Notes: generated from the letters alone by a model not told the origin. 64,000 nt of DNA from a virus (IMGVR_UViG_3300042868_008818:1-64000), one strand, 5' to 3'; counted from the stretch's first letter, positions 1 to 8,310 are shown. Program-made: numbers and translations.

Positions 1-1817
1 AGGTCTCTTTCACCTGATTCAATTTTATTAATAACCTCATCTCTACGATAAGCGGTATTATCTACAATAAACTCAAGCATTTCTTCATCAGTAATATCTT
101 CAGGTTTAACTGGTTCAGGAATACAATTATGCTCTCTATCAAATAAATCAACATCATCAAAATAAAAACCTGTTTCACCAACTATTTGTTCAAACTTTGG
201 GATCATGGTATCTTCATACCATTCCTCTATTATGCTCGTCACAAAGTTTTTTCTTGCGTTAAAAATTCTCATTATCTTTTCTACTAATGTTTTTGTTATC
301 AGTAATGAACCACTATAAAATTTACCGTCTTCGTAATAGTATATTGCGGTAATAACTTCTTTACCGTTAACACACCAATCCTCACGAAGATTACCATAGT
401 TACGAGATTTTTTACCTATTTCTCTATTACCACCCTCAATATAATCATCAAGAAATAATGTGATAACTTTTCTAAGACTATCTGTAGATTTAAGGTATTT
501 TTGTCTTTTGTCTTCTTCCCTCAATACTTTTATTATGTTATTTTTATATTCATTGGATTCCCACATTTCTCGTTTATTAATATTCTCCTGTTCTTTAATA
601 TTAAAAATAAAACGTATCTTCCATTTACCAATTATTCTATCTGCAATACTATACATAAAATCATCATAATCAATCCCTCCCCAAATACCATTAAGCGTCA
701 GATTTACATCAACTTCAAACATAGGAATTCTACTTATACCTTTTTTTCTTTCTATATTTACAATAGTTATTTTATCTATAGTATCAACAACATCACAACC
801 ATCAAACGACAACCAACCAGGGAAAGTATCCGCATCAGGCACTTCACAAATATTTTTAATTTCATCAAGTGTTTGATCAACGATGTTTTGGAATGTCCCA
901 ATCATTGTTTTTTTATTTAACTTATTATCATTTGATTCTCTCATCAAATCTTTTCCTGTTCCTTCATGTTTTAATGTTATTGCATTTACAGGTATGTTTT
1001 CAAATGTCACTATATGTTTTGATCTTGATTCATAGTGTTTATCTTTGTACCACTTAACATCAGGTATTATTTCAGTATCAATTTCCCATACATCGTCATC
1101 GTATGTGGAATCAAAAGACGCTCTTTTATTTGTTGAGTTGGTTGCAAAGATTGCTGGTACACATTTTTCACCGTAACCTGCATATATTTTATAACATTCT
1201 CCGGCTCTTACTTTTAAACCTTCATTTGTTATTTTATCTCTAACCTTTGGATTAGATTTATGTATAACAATTTTGTTTGGTATTATTTCTTTACCCGCAG
1301 GGCTATATTCATCTTCCCTTAATATTCTTCTTATGGATTCCTGTAGTTTTGTTTTTGTTTTTAGTTTTTTAACTATATTATCTATCTGTGGATTTTTATT
1401 ATCTATAATATCATTAACAACATTAAATGCTTCTCTTGCTGCAAGTTTTCCTTTTTCTTTGTCTTCATAATTAAACACAACATTATACACACCTTTTTGT
1501 CCTTTAACTCCTCTTGTTCTTCCCCATCCTGTATCCATTCCAGCAAGTGTTTGTAATTCTAATGCTACGTGTTCTATAATGTGTCCCATCCAAGTTCCTT
1601 CTTTAATTCTTTTAAAAAATCCTCCTGGTTTTCCTTCTGAACATCTATGACTTTGTAATGACGGTAAATGTTCTTTTATTCTTTCGTAAAATCCTTCTAT
1701 TTTATTTGATGGTTTGTTTTCATAAACACCCAAATCTAAAACCATATGTATAAGTTTATCTTTGGACTCGCTCCATTTGTTTTTTCCATCGATAATATTG
1801 ATTGATTTTATTTTCAT
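1..1817 (-). CDS. Polyprotein-like virion cargo candidate with cyanophycin-synthetase N-domain (partial)
   Basis: This gene starts at 1817 and runs off the left window edge after 605 codons with no stop. Residues about 38-135 match the N-terminal domain of cyanophycin synthetase CphA: GFYERIKEHLPSL, HRCSEGKPGGF, then GTWMGHIIEHVALELQTLAG, GWGRTRG and GVYNVVF. H79-x-x-E82-H83 has the order of inverse-zinc metallopeptidase ligands. The ATP-grasp and ligase parts of CphA are absent. Tag-like helices ending LREDE (about 157-170) and LREED (about 424-436) resemble the N-terminal tags of other proteins here and divide the protein into modules. Module 2 begins IVIHKSNPKVRDKI..EGLK, loosely like ADP-ribosyltransferase-fold proteins, which is weak evidence. 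The start overlaps the upstream stop by one base (TAATG). The domain match is clear; function is unknown. Confidence 0.8.
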   Translation of the reverse strand, partial: MKIKSINIIDGKNKWSESKDKLIHMVLDLGVYENKPSNKIEGFYERIKEHLPSLQSHRCSEGKPGGFFKRIKEGTWMGHIIEHVALELQTLAGMDTGWGRTRGVKGQKGVYNVVFNYEDKEKGKLAAREAFNVVNDIIDNKNPQIDNIVKKLKTKTKLQESIRRILREDEYSPAGKEIIPNKIVIHKSNPKVRDKITNEGLKVRAGECYKIYAGYGEKCVPAIFATNSTNKRASFDSTYDDDVWEIDTEIIPDVKWYKDKHYESRSKHIVTFENIPVNAITLKHEGTGKDLMRESNDNKLNKKTMIGTFQNIVDQTLDEIKNICEVPDADTFPGWLSFDGCDVVDTIDKITIVNIERKKGISRIPMFEVDVNLTLNGIWGGIDYDDFMYSIADRIIGKWKIRFIFNIKEQENINKREMWESNEYKNNIIKVLREEDKRQKYLKSTDSLRKVITLFLDDYIEGGNREIGKKSRNYGNLREDWCVNGKEVITAIYYYEDGKFYSGSLLITKTLVEKIMRIFNARKNFVTSIIEEWYEDTMIPKFEQIVGETGFYFDDVDLFDREHNCIPEPVKPEDITDEEMLEFIVDNTAYRRDEVINKIESGERD

Positions 1818-2914
1818 TATCTTTGTATTCTCCATAAATCTTTTATCATTTTTTCATACATATCGGAAACGTAGTTTACAAAATCAATTTCTTCTTGTTC
1901 TGGTAATTCATCCCAACCAATTCTATATTCTATCCACATAATCCATTCCACCGCCTTTAAAACAACTTCATATTTAAACTGTTCAAAACTTTCCGCCTCA
2001 TAAAATACTTCTTGTGCATATCTTTTAATTAGTTCTTGAACTTTATCCAAATCTATCCTCCTTTGGAAAAATGCCGATTCATTGATAGTTCCCACAGTTA
2101 ATTGTGATCTTAATGTTTGTTCATTTAAATGAAAGTATTTACCTTCTATGTCAATGTCTCTAACTTCAAGACCTGAGTTATCCTCGAACCATCTTTTAAA
2201 GACAGGAATCCATTTATTTCCAAATAATAATGTTAACCCATTGTTTACCCATTTTGTAATCACTAAAGCATATAAATAATCATACCCATCCCACTCACCA
2301 AGATAAGCATAAGCAAAGAGATCGTTTATCTCAAAGTCATAACTCCCATGTTCATTTACATCATTCCTATAAAAATCATGTAATTCTGGACCCCAATTAT
2401 AATCAGGATGATATTCTTCTTTTAAATATTGATATATAAATTCATTAAGATCTTCTCCATCAAAATCTAATATCTTTATTAATCTTTCTACACTACCAAC
2501 CGCCTTTGCCGTTTTTTTAATTCCTATACTACGAATCATTTGGAACAAATTATCTTGTATTGTTTCTTCCCTCAGTATTTTTATTACTGATTCATTTATA
2601 CCATATTTTGTTTTTATTAGGTCGTATCTTTTTTCTATTCTTTCATCATAAAATTTTCTAAGAACATAAAAAACATCATCATACCATTGTAACTCATTTG
2701 GGAGGGTATATACCAATATATTGTGTATTCCGTCTATGGTCATTGATAATATGGTATTTCTAAATGTAGCCAATGGTACAATACTACCACTTTCTTTAAG
2801 ATTTATTGAACACTTATTTGAAATCGTATCTAAACACTCGGTAAATTCCATTTCTAAATACTCAGGACTTACTCTACGTAAAATTAGATTTAATGTTTTA
2901 TCGTTTATGCTCAT
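1817..2914 (-). CDS. Two-module phage protein with internal tag
   Basis: This 365-residue protein is of unknown function. The start at 2914 is preferred to one six codons upstream because a GTATTTAT box lies 4 bases before it. An N-terminal helical module of about 110 residues is followed by a tag-like segment (ESVIKILREE). The next block, SIGIKKTAKAVGSVERLIKIL, is shared in form with the genes at 3753 and 6937. The C-terminal segment with DELP..E and Y..MYE resembles part of the protein at 7434. It is acidic and rich in aromatic residues. It is translationally coupled to the gene at 1-1817. Confidence 0.75.
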   Translation of the reverse strand: MSINDKTLNLILRRVSPEYLEMEFTECLDTISNKCSINLKESGSIVPLATFRNTILSMTIDGIHNILVYTLPNELQWYDDVFYVLRKFYDERIEKRYDLIKTKYGINESVIKILREETIQDNLFQMIRSIGIKKTAKAVGSVERLIKILDFDGEDLNEFIYQYLKEEYHPDYNWGPELHDFYRNDVNEHGSYDFEINDLFAYAYLGEWDGYDYLYALVITKWVNNGLTLLFGNKWIPVFKRWFEDNSGLEVRDIDIEGKYFHLNEQTLRSQLTVGTINESAFFQRRIDLDKVQELIKRYAQEVFYEAESFEQFKYEVVLKAVEWIMWIEYRIGWDELPEQEEIDFVNYVSDMYEKMIKDLWRIQR

Positions 2915-2918
2915 ATTA

Positions 2919-2926
2919 ATAAATAC
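2919..2926 (-). promoter_or_regulatory. RTATTTAT box (putative phage late promoter)
   Basis: GTATTTAT reads toward the start at 2914 with a 4-base gap. Confidence 0.5.
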
Positions 2927-2973
2927 GACCATAAGATAAAACTGACTATTTTATAATTAACATAGTTGTTGTA

Positions 2974-3267
2974 TTAATAAAAATCATAATTTGTTTTATA
3001 GTACTCTACAAACTCTGATGTAATTTTTATTTTTTTTATATTAATGTTAAGTGTTGAGGATAGAAAACTTTTAATCTTGAATATGTTTGGTGTTTTAGAT
3101 ATTCTACCGAAAATACCATCTACAGGACCTAAAGTTATGACTAATTTTATGACGTATTGATCATCCCCAAAATCTTTAGGTTCTTTTGAAACATTTATTT
3201 GCACATCTTCCATTTCTTGGTAAACATGCGTATTAAGTAATTGTTTTATTAGTTTGGATTTGTCCAT
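2974..3267 (-). CDS. Small conserved phage protein
   Basis: This 97-residue protein is not recognised. It begins MDKSKLIKQLLN and has an alternating beta pattern (INVSKEP, YVIKLVITLGPV). The start at 3267 is fixed by a TATATTTG box ending 4 bases upstream. A start 19 codons further up would overlap the terminator hairpin at 3315-3341. Confidence 0.65.
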   Translation of the reverse strand: MDKSKLIKQLLNTHVYQEMEDVQINVSKEPKDFGDDQYVIKLVITLGPVDGIFGRISKTPNIFKIKSFLSSTLNINIKKIKITSEFVEYYKTNYDFY

Positions 3268-3271
3268 ACAA

Positions 3272-3279
3272 CAAATATA
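3272..3279 (-). promoter_or_regulatory. Bacteroidetes-type -7 box TATATTTG
   Basis: The box matches TAnnTTTG and ends 4 bases before ATG 3267, implying a leaderless or nearly leaderless mRNA. Confidence 0.6.
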
Positions 3280-3314
3280 CAAAATATTTTTTAATTTAAT
3301 AATAATATAAATAA

Positions 3315-3341
3315 AAAACCCCATCCATGTGATGAGGTTTA
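3315..3341 (-). terminator. Intrinsic terminator hairpin
   Basis: The arms AAACCcCAT and ATGaGGTTT form a short hairpin at the stop of the 45-residue gene. It separates that operon from the promoter at 3272. Confidence 0.55.
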
Positions 3342-3476
3342 TTTTATTTTGATACCTGTAATTTTTTTGAATCTTCGTTTTAATTTCATTCTCAAATACC
3401 TATCAACAACTTTACTGATGTTCTTTTCTTTTTCTAACAACCTCATCTTTAGATCGTCCTCGGTTTTTATATACAT
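3339..3476 (-). CDS. Small basic protein
   Basis: This is a 45-codon gene (MYIKTEDDLKMRLLEKEK..) rich in Lys and Arg, ending KKITGIKIK. It begins 2 bases from the stop of the gene at 3478-3711, so it probably shares that transcript. It is not recognised; charged helical and possibly nucleic-acid binding. Confidence 0.5.
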   Translation of the reverse strand: MYIKTEDDLKMRLLEKEKNISKVVDRYLRMKLKRRFKKITGIKIK

Positions 3477-3477
3477 A

Positions 3478-3711
3478 TTAAATTAATTTAAAATTTTCTG
3501 TAGTTAACAATTTAACTATTCGTTTCTCAGATACTGAGTTAATTGCTGGTCTTGTTGCAACTTCAGTTATCCCCTTGGAAAATACTACTTGAAACTTCTC
3601 TGTGTTTTTAATGTAAAACCTTGATACATGACAGTATTCTCCTTTGTCATTAACAAAATTACCAAAAGATTTGGCCATTAATAGTTGTCCGAGTGTGATT
3701 TTATTTTCCAT
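3478..3711 (-). CDS. Small phage protein
   Basis: This 77-residue protein of unknown function begins MENKITLGQLLMAKSFG. The start at 3711 sits 4 bases after TATCTTTG, and the stretch TTTGTGGTATGGAA is identical to the one before the kinase at 40891. An upstream extension of 11 codons would contain the promoter and is rejected. It is probably the first gene of a two-gene operon. Confidence 0.65.
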   Translation of the reverse strand: MENKITLGQLLMAKSFGNFVNDKGEYCHVSRFYIKNTEKFQVVFSKGITEVATRPAINSVSEKRIVKLLTTENFKLI

Positions 3712-3715
3712 ACCA

Positions 3716-3723
3716 CAAAGATA
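3716..3723 (-). promoter_or_regulatory. Bacteroidetes-type -7 box TATCTTTG
   Basis: It ends 4 bases before ATG 3711. Confidence 0.6.
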
Positions 3724-3752
3724 TGTGAAATTTATTAATCCCACAAATAAAT

Positions 3753-4235
3753 TTAGTTATCTATTAAACCAAATGAATATGATTCATCTGACTCTTCTAT
3801 CTGTTCTGAATCTAACACTACCGTTGTATTTCTACCGGCGAATGCTGGTTCGTAAACCGCAACTGATTTAAATGGAAAAAATTTGTTCATTTCATCACGT
3901 AAAGTACTTATAATCCAAGATTCTAAATTACTTGCAAAAAGATTTGTTTTAAAATATATTTTAATACGTACTTTATCTGGTCTATTTCTATTAACCTCAA
4001 GAAAAGATATTTCAACATTATCAAATTCCACAAAATTAATAAAGTTTTTAACTAACATTTCTTGGGTTTCAATGTCGGTAACATCCAAATTTAATATTTT
4101 TACAACATTTTTAAATCCTCCAACAACACTAGATGCAAAATGAATACCTTTGGTTTTAAGTAAATCCCTAACACTTTTTTGAATGTCGGTATCTTCTTCC
4201 CTTAATATTTTTAATATTTTTTGATTGTCAAACAT
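3753..4235 (-). CDS. Tagged virion-cargo candidate, VGG-KIL family
   Basis: The 160-residue protein begins MFDNQKILKILREED, a tag ending in [IL]-x-E like T4 capsid-targeting peptides. After it comes SSVVGGFKNVVKILNL, shared with the proteins at 1817 and 6937, then a beta-rich region. The acidic tail includes EQIEESDES. A GTATTTAT box lies 5 bases before the start. The T4-like packaging role is inferred. Confidence 0.7.
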   Translation of the reverse strand: MFDNQKILKILREEDTDIQKSVRDLLKTKGIHFASSVVGGFKNVVKILNLDVTDIETQEMLVKNFINFVEFDNVEISFLEVNRNRPDKVRIKIYFKTNLFASNLESWIISTLRDEMNKFFPFKSVAVYEPAFAGRNTTVVLDSEQIEESDESYSFGLIDN

Positions 4236-4240
4236 ATTAA

Positions 4241-4248
4241 ATAAATAC
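4241..4248 (-). promoter_or_regulatory. RTATTTAT box (putative late promoter)
   Basis: GTATTTAT ends 5 bases before ATG 4235. Confidence 0.5.
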
Positions 4249-4261
4249 ATCGTAATAATAA

Positions 4262-4292
4262 AAATAAACCCAACTTTTTGGTTAGGTTTATT
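4262..4292 (-). terminator. Terminator hairpin
   Basis: AATAAACCcAAC and GTTaGGTTTATT pair around a T/A-rich loop at the stop codon of the gene at 4291-4890. Confidence 0.5.
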
Positions 4293-4890
4293 AATCCAAT
4301 GATTTTGGTAGATACAACAATGTTGGGTTCTTTTTTTGAATATCTACGTCAGGAAACTTCTCACTAAAAGTCTTAACATCAAATCTACCTGTAATCAAAT
4401 GCCACCCGTTTTTTGTTGGTATAACCGCTTCAATTTTTTTACCTTCGGGTCTAAGATAATTAATAAATTGCGATAGTTCAGTGACCGCATGAAAATCAGT
4501 TACGTCAATATCAACAATCCATCTTTTCTCTTGAGTTTTAATTTGTCCAACAACTGAATCAAATAGACCCTTTTGATTTGATACACCATCTCTAATACGT
4601 TCAGCAAGTGATGCCAACATATTTAACGATACATCTTTATGATTTTGTTTTTGTACGTGAATGTATGCTCGCGCTTTAAAGATCTCACATAGTTCTTTAA
4701 TCTCATCATACCTACGTTCCAAGTGTTCAATAGATTCAATACAATATGTTTTAATTGTACGAACTGACTGATGGTTATCTCTTTCTCCTTCAGGTTGATC
4801 TTTCTTACGTTTAAAAACATATAACATATAGAAATCCCCCTGTTCAGAAAAATTCAATAAAGGTTTAATAATTTCTAAATTGTTTATCAT
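4291..4890 (-). CDS. Minimal archaeo-eukaryotic-primase-like protein (candidate)
   Basis: This 199-residue protein has an N-terminal alpha-beta segment. Residues 124-129 read WIVDID and residues 161-167 read NGWHLIT. The order hhhDhD followed by sxH is that of AEP-superfamily primase and polymerase active sites (D127, D129, H164). A third acidic motif is not obvious and there is no zinc or helicase domain, so it would be a reduced core. It overlaps the upstream zinc-finger gene by 26 bases and belongs to the operon starting at 5194. The primase reading is an inference; another nucleotidyltransferase-like fold is possible. Confidence 0.45.
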   Translation of the reverse strand: MINNLEIIKPLLNFSEQGDFYMLYVFKRKKDQPEGERDNHQSVRTIKTYCIESIEHLERRYDEIKELCEIFKARAYIHVQKQNHKDVSLNMLASLAERIRDGVSNQKGLFDSVVGQIKTQEKRWIVDIDVTDFHAVTELSQFINYLRPEGKKIEAVIPTKNGWHLITGRFDVKTFSEKFPDVDIQKKNPTLLYLPKSLD

Positions 4891-5194
4891 TTTTTATAAT
4901 TTTATATCCATTCAATTTCATCCACCCCAAAAAATCAAGTGCGGTCCATTTGTTTGGATCTAATTCACCTAAAGGTCCGTCACCAAACTGATCAATGAAT
5001 CCTTGGAGGATATCTTTTTCTATTTCAAATCCTCTATTTTCACTTTCATTTATTTTAATCTTAACCATTTCAATGGCACATTTTTCACATTGGACTGCCT
5101 TTTTATCTCCTGAAAAAGTATTCTTACATGTAATACAATTACAGTGATAAAATCCAGGTGCAAATCCACCTATTGGATATTTTACTTTTTCCAT
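4865..5194 (-). CDS. Zinc-binding small phage protein
   Basis: This 109-residue protein has CNCITCKNTF and CEKCAIEM near the N-terminus, a four-cysteine zinc knuckle. The C-terminal half is helical (LDFLGWMKLNGYKI). It begins MEKVKYPIGGFAPGFYHC. It is first in the operon with the AEP-like gene, 29 bases after a TATTTTTG box. It could be a nucleic-acid-binding accessory; this is not established. Confidence 0.65.
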   Translation of the reverse strand: MEKVKYPIGGFAPGFYHCNCITCKNTFSGDKKAVQCEKCAIEMVKIKINESENRGFEIEKDILQGFIDQFGDGPLGELDPNKWTALDFLGWMKLNGYKIIKNDKQFRNY

Positions 5195-5223
5195 TTTATT
5201 TAATTAACTTTACTTTCATAGGT

Positions 5224-5231
5224 CAAAAATA
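5224..5231 (-). promoter_or_regulatory. Bacteroidetes-type -7 box TATTTTTG
   Basis: It matches TAnnTTTG but is 29 bases before ATG 5194, so this transcript would carry a leader. Confidence 0.35.
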
Positions 5232-5251
5232 CAAAACTTTTTTTAAAAAAC

Positions 5252-5285
5252 AAAATCCCACAACCTGTTAAAGTGTGGGATTTTT
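5252..5285 (-). terminator. Strong intrinsic terminator
   Basis: AATCCCACA and TGTGGGATT form a 9-bp stem flanked by A and T runs, between the gene at 5316 and the promoter at 5224. It can act on either strand. Confidence 0.75.
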
Positions 5286-5315
5286 ATTGTTTGGTGTTGT
5301 GTTAATCTTATTGTA

Positions 5316-6524
5316 TTATATTTTTCCAAAATTAATGTAACTTGAGATATCATCTGCTTGGTCTCTTATTTTGTTAAATTCATATTGTAGTTCGTTAACC
5401 TCGTAAGTTATGTTTTTTAATTTTTTATCTAAATTTTCTTTTATTTTTAATAAATTATAGTACTTATCTTTTATCCCGTTAAATTCTAAAAATTGATCAA
5501 AACTTTTTGGTTCTATTTTCATTACTCTATAATAATTCATAACAATATCATACAATTCTAAAGTTTCTTTTACAAATCTTACAGATTTTGTTGCATTATA
5601 ACTTCTTTTTGCGGTGTTCAACACTTTGTATTTTTCTTTAAGTAAATTATCTAACTCTTCATACCTAGACTTATTAAATTCTTGTTCCTTTTTATACTGT
5701 TGATCATAATATTTTAAATAAAGATTATATGTATAATCTCTAATAAGGTTAATGAATACTCCTAAAAGATCTCTACCAATATATTTTCTAATAGTTTCAG
5801 GTTTTACTTCATCATCAATTGCATTCCAAAAAGCAAAATCACCTTTTTTACTATTTGCCAAAAAATTCTCTTTGTACCTCCAATCAGTACTTGTTGGGGG
5901 GTCGTACTGAATTGCAATTTTAAAGTAGTTTTTAGATTTTTTCTTTTCTGGTATTGGTTCTCTTAATTTATCTATAACAAAGAAAAATAAATTTGAGTCA
6001 CTATAGTTATCAAAATAATTGTTTGTGTTTGATGCAATACACCATTTAGTATTTGATCCATATTTACAGGAAGCTTCTTTATTTTTTGGTCTTACCAAAA
6101 CATACTTATCGTCCTCATATAATTTTTCAACACCGGATAATTCAAGTTCTTTTTTTGTGATTTTTGTTATTGCCTCTTCATATTTTTGTACAAATTCCTC
6201 ATAACTATATTGGTAAATGTCTTTTTTTTCAAATTTATGTTGATTTTTATCAAAATAATTAACCATTAACAATAAATCATTAATTTCTATACCTAAATTT
6301 TTTTGATCTCTTTCAATGAATACTTTTGACATCCAATTAAAATATTTTTTGGTTGCGGATGGGTCTCCATCATAAAAGTCTTCTATAACCCCATTGTATT
6401 CGTCATTAAATTTATTTTCATAATATTTAAGTAAATCGTCAAGTTTACTTTCAGATAAAATGGTCTTATTTGACAAGAAATTTGATAAACCATTAATTCT
6501 TTTTATTTCTTCTCTTAAATTCAT
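5316..6524 (-). CDS. TKWC-domain phage protein, copy 1
   Basis: This is a 402-residue protein with a helical N-terminus (MNLREEIKRINGL, then ILSESK). The central module holds YVLVRPKNKEASCKYG, TKWCIAS, a Y/F-rich stretch and FFFVIDK. The same arrangement recurs in the proteins at 33933 and 53234. The last 150 residues are a long charged coiled coil. The conserved Trp-Cys and upstream Cys suggest a catalytic or disulfide role, but I know no assigned function. An ATATTTAT box is 4 bases before the start and a strong terminator follows, so it is probably monocistronic and late. Confidence 0.75.
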   Translation of the reverse strand: MNLREEIKRINGLSNFLSNKTILSESKLDDLLKYYENKFNDEYNGVIEDFYDGDPSATKKYFNWMSKVFIERDQKNLGIEINDLLLMVNYFDKNQHKFEKKDIYQYSYEEFVQKYEEAITKITKKELELSGVEKLYEDDKYVLVRPKNKEASCKYGSNTKWCIASNTNNYFDNYSDSNLFFFVIDKLREPIPEKKKSKNYFKIAIQYDPPTSTDWRYKENFLANSKKGDFAFWNAIDDEVKPETIRKYIGRDLLGVFINLIRDYTYNLYLKYYDQQYKKEQEFNKSRYEELDNLLKEKYKVLNTAKRSYNATKSVRFVKETLELYDIVMNYYRVMKIEPKSFDQFLEFNGIKDKYYNLLKIKENLDKKLKNITYEVNELQYEFNKIRDQADDISSYINFGKI

Positions 6525-6528
6525 ATTA

Positions 6529-6536
6529 ATAAATAT
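6529..6536 (-). promoter_or_regulatory. RTATTTAT box (putative late promoter)
   Basis: ATATTTAT ends 4 bases before ATG 6524. Confidence 0.5.
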
Positions 6537-6556
6537 CTTTTATATTATAAATTATC

Positions 6557-6934
6557 TTAATAATCATCTTCTTCTTCGTCCCAAGTGATAGGCTCATCAT
6601 CGTCTTCAATAGTCCCTAAATTACTATCTGATTCAACCCAAACTTCAAAAGGTGTTGATAGTCCGCAATTTTCAACATACTGAATAAAAAATTCTTCCAA
6701 ATATGAATCATCTTTAAAAATTCTAGATATTTGGTCATAGATTTCTTTTTGTACCGATAATGATTTATCTGGTTTAACTATTAAAAATATAACAGTGTTT
6801 CCCGGGGTTGCAAGATATTCCATTCCATAACGTTTGTTTTCCCAAGGTCTTAAATCCAACCTTGAGAGGAATAGTTTTGCGATCTCTTGTTTATCTATAG
6901 TTTCTTTTAATATATGTCTTATAATATCTTTCAT
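6557..6934 (-). CDS. Tagged virion-cargo candidate
   Basis: The 125-residue protein begins MKDIIRHILKETIDKQE, the same tag as its upstream neighbour (MKNLIRNILKEE), with L-K-E as the presumed cleavage site. A small alpha-beta domain (NTVIFLIVKPD) follows, ending in a very acidic tail (EDDDEPITWDEEEDDY). It starts 2 bases after the stop of the gene at 6937. The fold is not recognised. Confidence 0.7.
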   Translation of the reverse strand: MKDIIRHILKETIDKQEIAKLFLSRLDLRPWENKRYGMEYLATPGNTVIFLIVKPDKSLSVQKEIYDQISRIFKDDSYLEEFFIQYVENCGLSTPFEVWVESDSNLGTIEDDDEPITWDEEEDDY

Positions 6935-6936
6935 TT

Positions 6937-7437
6937 TTACATGTTTGTTACATCGGCCGTTAAACCATTAAAAAGGTGATACTTTATCTCTTTTAAATAT
7001 AATCTTAGATACTCATTAACAACGTCCTGTACTTCGTGTTTTATTTCATAATATAGTGGTTCATTTTCAAACAATTCCTCACCTAAAAGATTATAAGTTT
7101 CATTTGTAGTCATTATTAATTCTACCTCACCTTCAATTATTTCAAACATTATATCTAAATAATCATCTCTCATATCATGAACAATTTTGTGTATTTCAAA
7201 AACAAAATCATAACCACCTACTTGTAATGGTAATTCTAAATTACGTGTTGATATACTTTTTCCCACAAATTTTTCTCTAATTAAGGCAACAGGAGTAGTG
7301 TCAAGTATTTTTGCCAAATTATATATTCCACCAACTTTTCTACATACCATAAGAAGACCTTCATTTTCTATCATGTTATGGAACATTTTTTTTGGGTTAT
7401 ATTCTTCTTTTAAAATATTTCTTATTAGATTTTTCAT
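6937..7437 (-). CDS. Tagged virion-cargo candidate, VGG-KIL family
   Basis: The 166-residue protein begins MKNLIRNILKEEYNPKK, the clearest example of the tag. MVCRKVGGIYNLAKIL follows, aligning by eye with SSVVGGFKNVVKIL at 3753 and the matching block at 1817. The rest is acidic alpha-beta. It overlaps the upstream gene by 4 bases (ATGA), so it is translationally coupled. Confidence 0.7.
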   Translation of the reverse strand: MKNLIRNILKEEYNPKKMFHNMIENEGLLMVCRKVGGIYNLAKILDTTPVALIREKFVGKSISTRNLELPLQVGGYDFVFEIHKIVHDMRDDYLDIMFEIIEGEVELIMTTNETYNLLGEELFENEPLYYEIKHEVQDVVNEYLRLYLKEIKYHLFNGLTADVTNM

Positions 7438-8303
7438 CCCTCTGTAATCTCTATATAATTGAAATGTTTATCTATATTAAAACCAAAGGATTCAATAACA
7501 TTATGAACAAACTGTTCAACCAATCCTACAATACCTTCTTTAAATTCATGATAAGAATAAAAATCATCAAATGGGTTATTACCTGTTGAGAAGTTTATGT
7601 CCTGCCCTGATTCTGAATCATAAAAGGTACCTTCTAATACAATAAAATTGACATCTAAATCTATATAATTTTTAGTTGGGTTTAATAGGTGTTTTTCGTC
7701 CTCTTCACTAAATTCAACTTTATCAAATTTAATAGTTAGTTTACCATCAAAAAAATCACCCATGACTTGTATCATTTCTCTTTCAGTAAATGTATTATCC
7801 ATTAGGTATTTAGTTATTATTTCAGTTCTACTATTACCATCATAACCCATATATTCCATAAAAAATAGAATTATCTCATTTTTTTTTGAACCCAATCCAA
7901 GTTTACTTATATCATATATGTTTGGTATTTTACCTTGTTTTTTTTCTTGATCCCATTTATTGAAGAAGAATTTTTTAAGTTGGTTTATATTATTAGACTC
8001 TTGTAATTGATTTTTTCCTGTTTTTCTAAAATTATAATAATACGCCTTTAATACAGGATTATAAATCTCAATCATATATTCTATGTATCCATCAACTTCC
8101 TTGGGTGGTAACTCATCTATATTGATATTGTATTTGTAATATATATAATTTTCTAATGTTTCTTTAACCAATCTCCATTTAAAATTATCAACCCCATTTG
8201 AGTCATAATAAACATATGATATACCTGTCCTCATCATTTTTTCAAATTTATGATGATCAATTCTTCTTACAAAAAAAGGCGAAATATTATGATTGTTATC
8301 CAT
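7434..8303 (-). CDS. Phage protein with GKIP module
   Basis: This is a 289-residue acidic protein. Residues about 115-150 (LKKFFFNKWDQEKKQGKIPN) resemble the start of the protein at 14488 (LKKYFWDIWTNE..GKIP). An earlier segment (INIDELPPKEVDGY) resembles the C-terminus of the protein at 1817. The start MDNNHN at 8303 follows a GTATTTAT box by 7 bases; 12 more codons upstream would cover that box. It heads a three-gene operon (7434, 6937, 6557). Function unknown. Confidence 0.7.
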   Translation of the reverse strand: MDNNHNISPFFVRRIDHHKFEKMMRTGISYVYYDSNGVDNFKWRLVKETLENYIYYKYNINIDELPPKEVDGYIEYMIEIYNPVLKAYYYNFRKTGKNQLQESNNINQLKKFFFNKWDQEKKQGKIPNIYDISKLGLGSKKNEIILFFMEYMGYDGNSRTEIITKYLMDNTFTEREMIQVMGDFFDGKLTIKFDKVEFSEEDEKHLLNPTKNYIDLDVNFIVLEGTFYDSESGQDINFSTGNNPFDDFYSYHEFKEGIVGLVEQFVHNVIESFGFNIDKHFNYIEITEG

Positions 8304-8310
8304 ATAGTAT

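Noticed and set aside
460-1470. Several plus-strand open frames opposite the partial gene at 1-1817
   Set aside because: They are low-complexity, hydrophobic antisense shadows. The minus-strand frame is open for 605 codons and matches a known domain.
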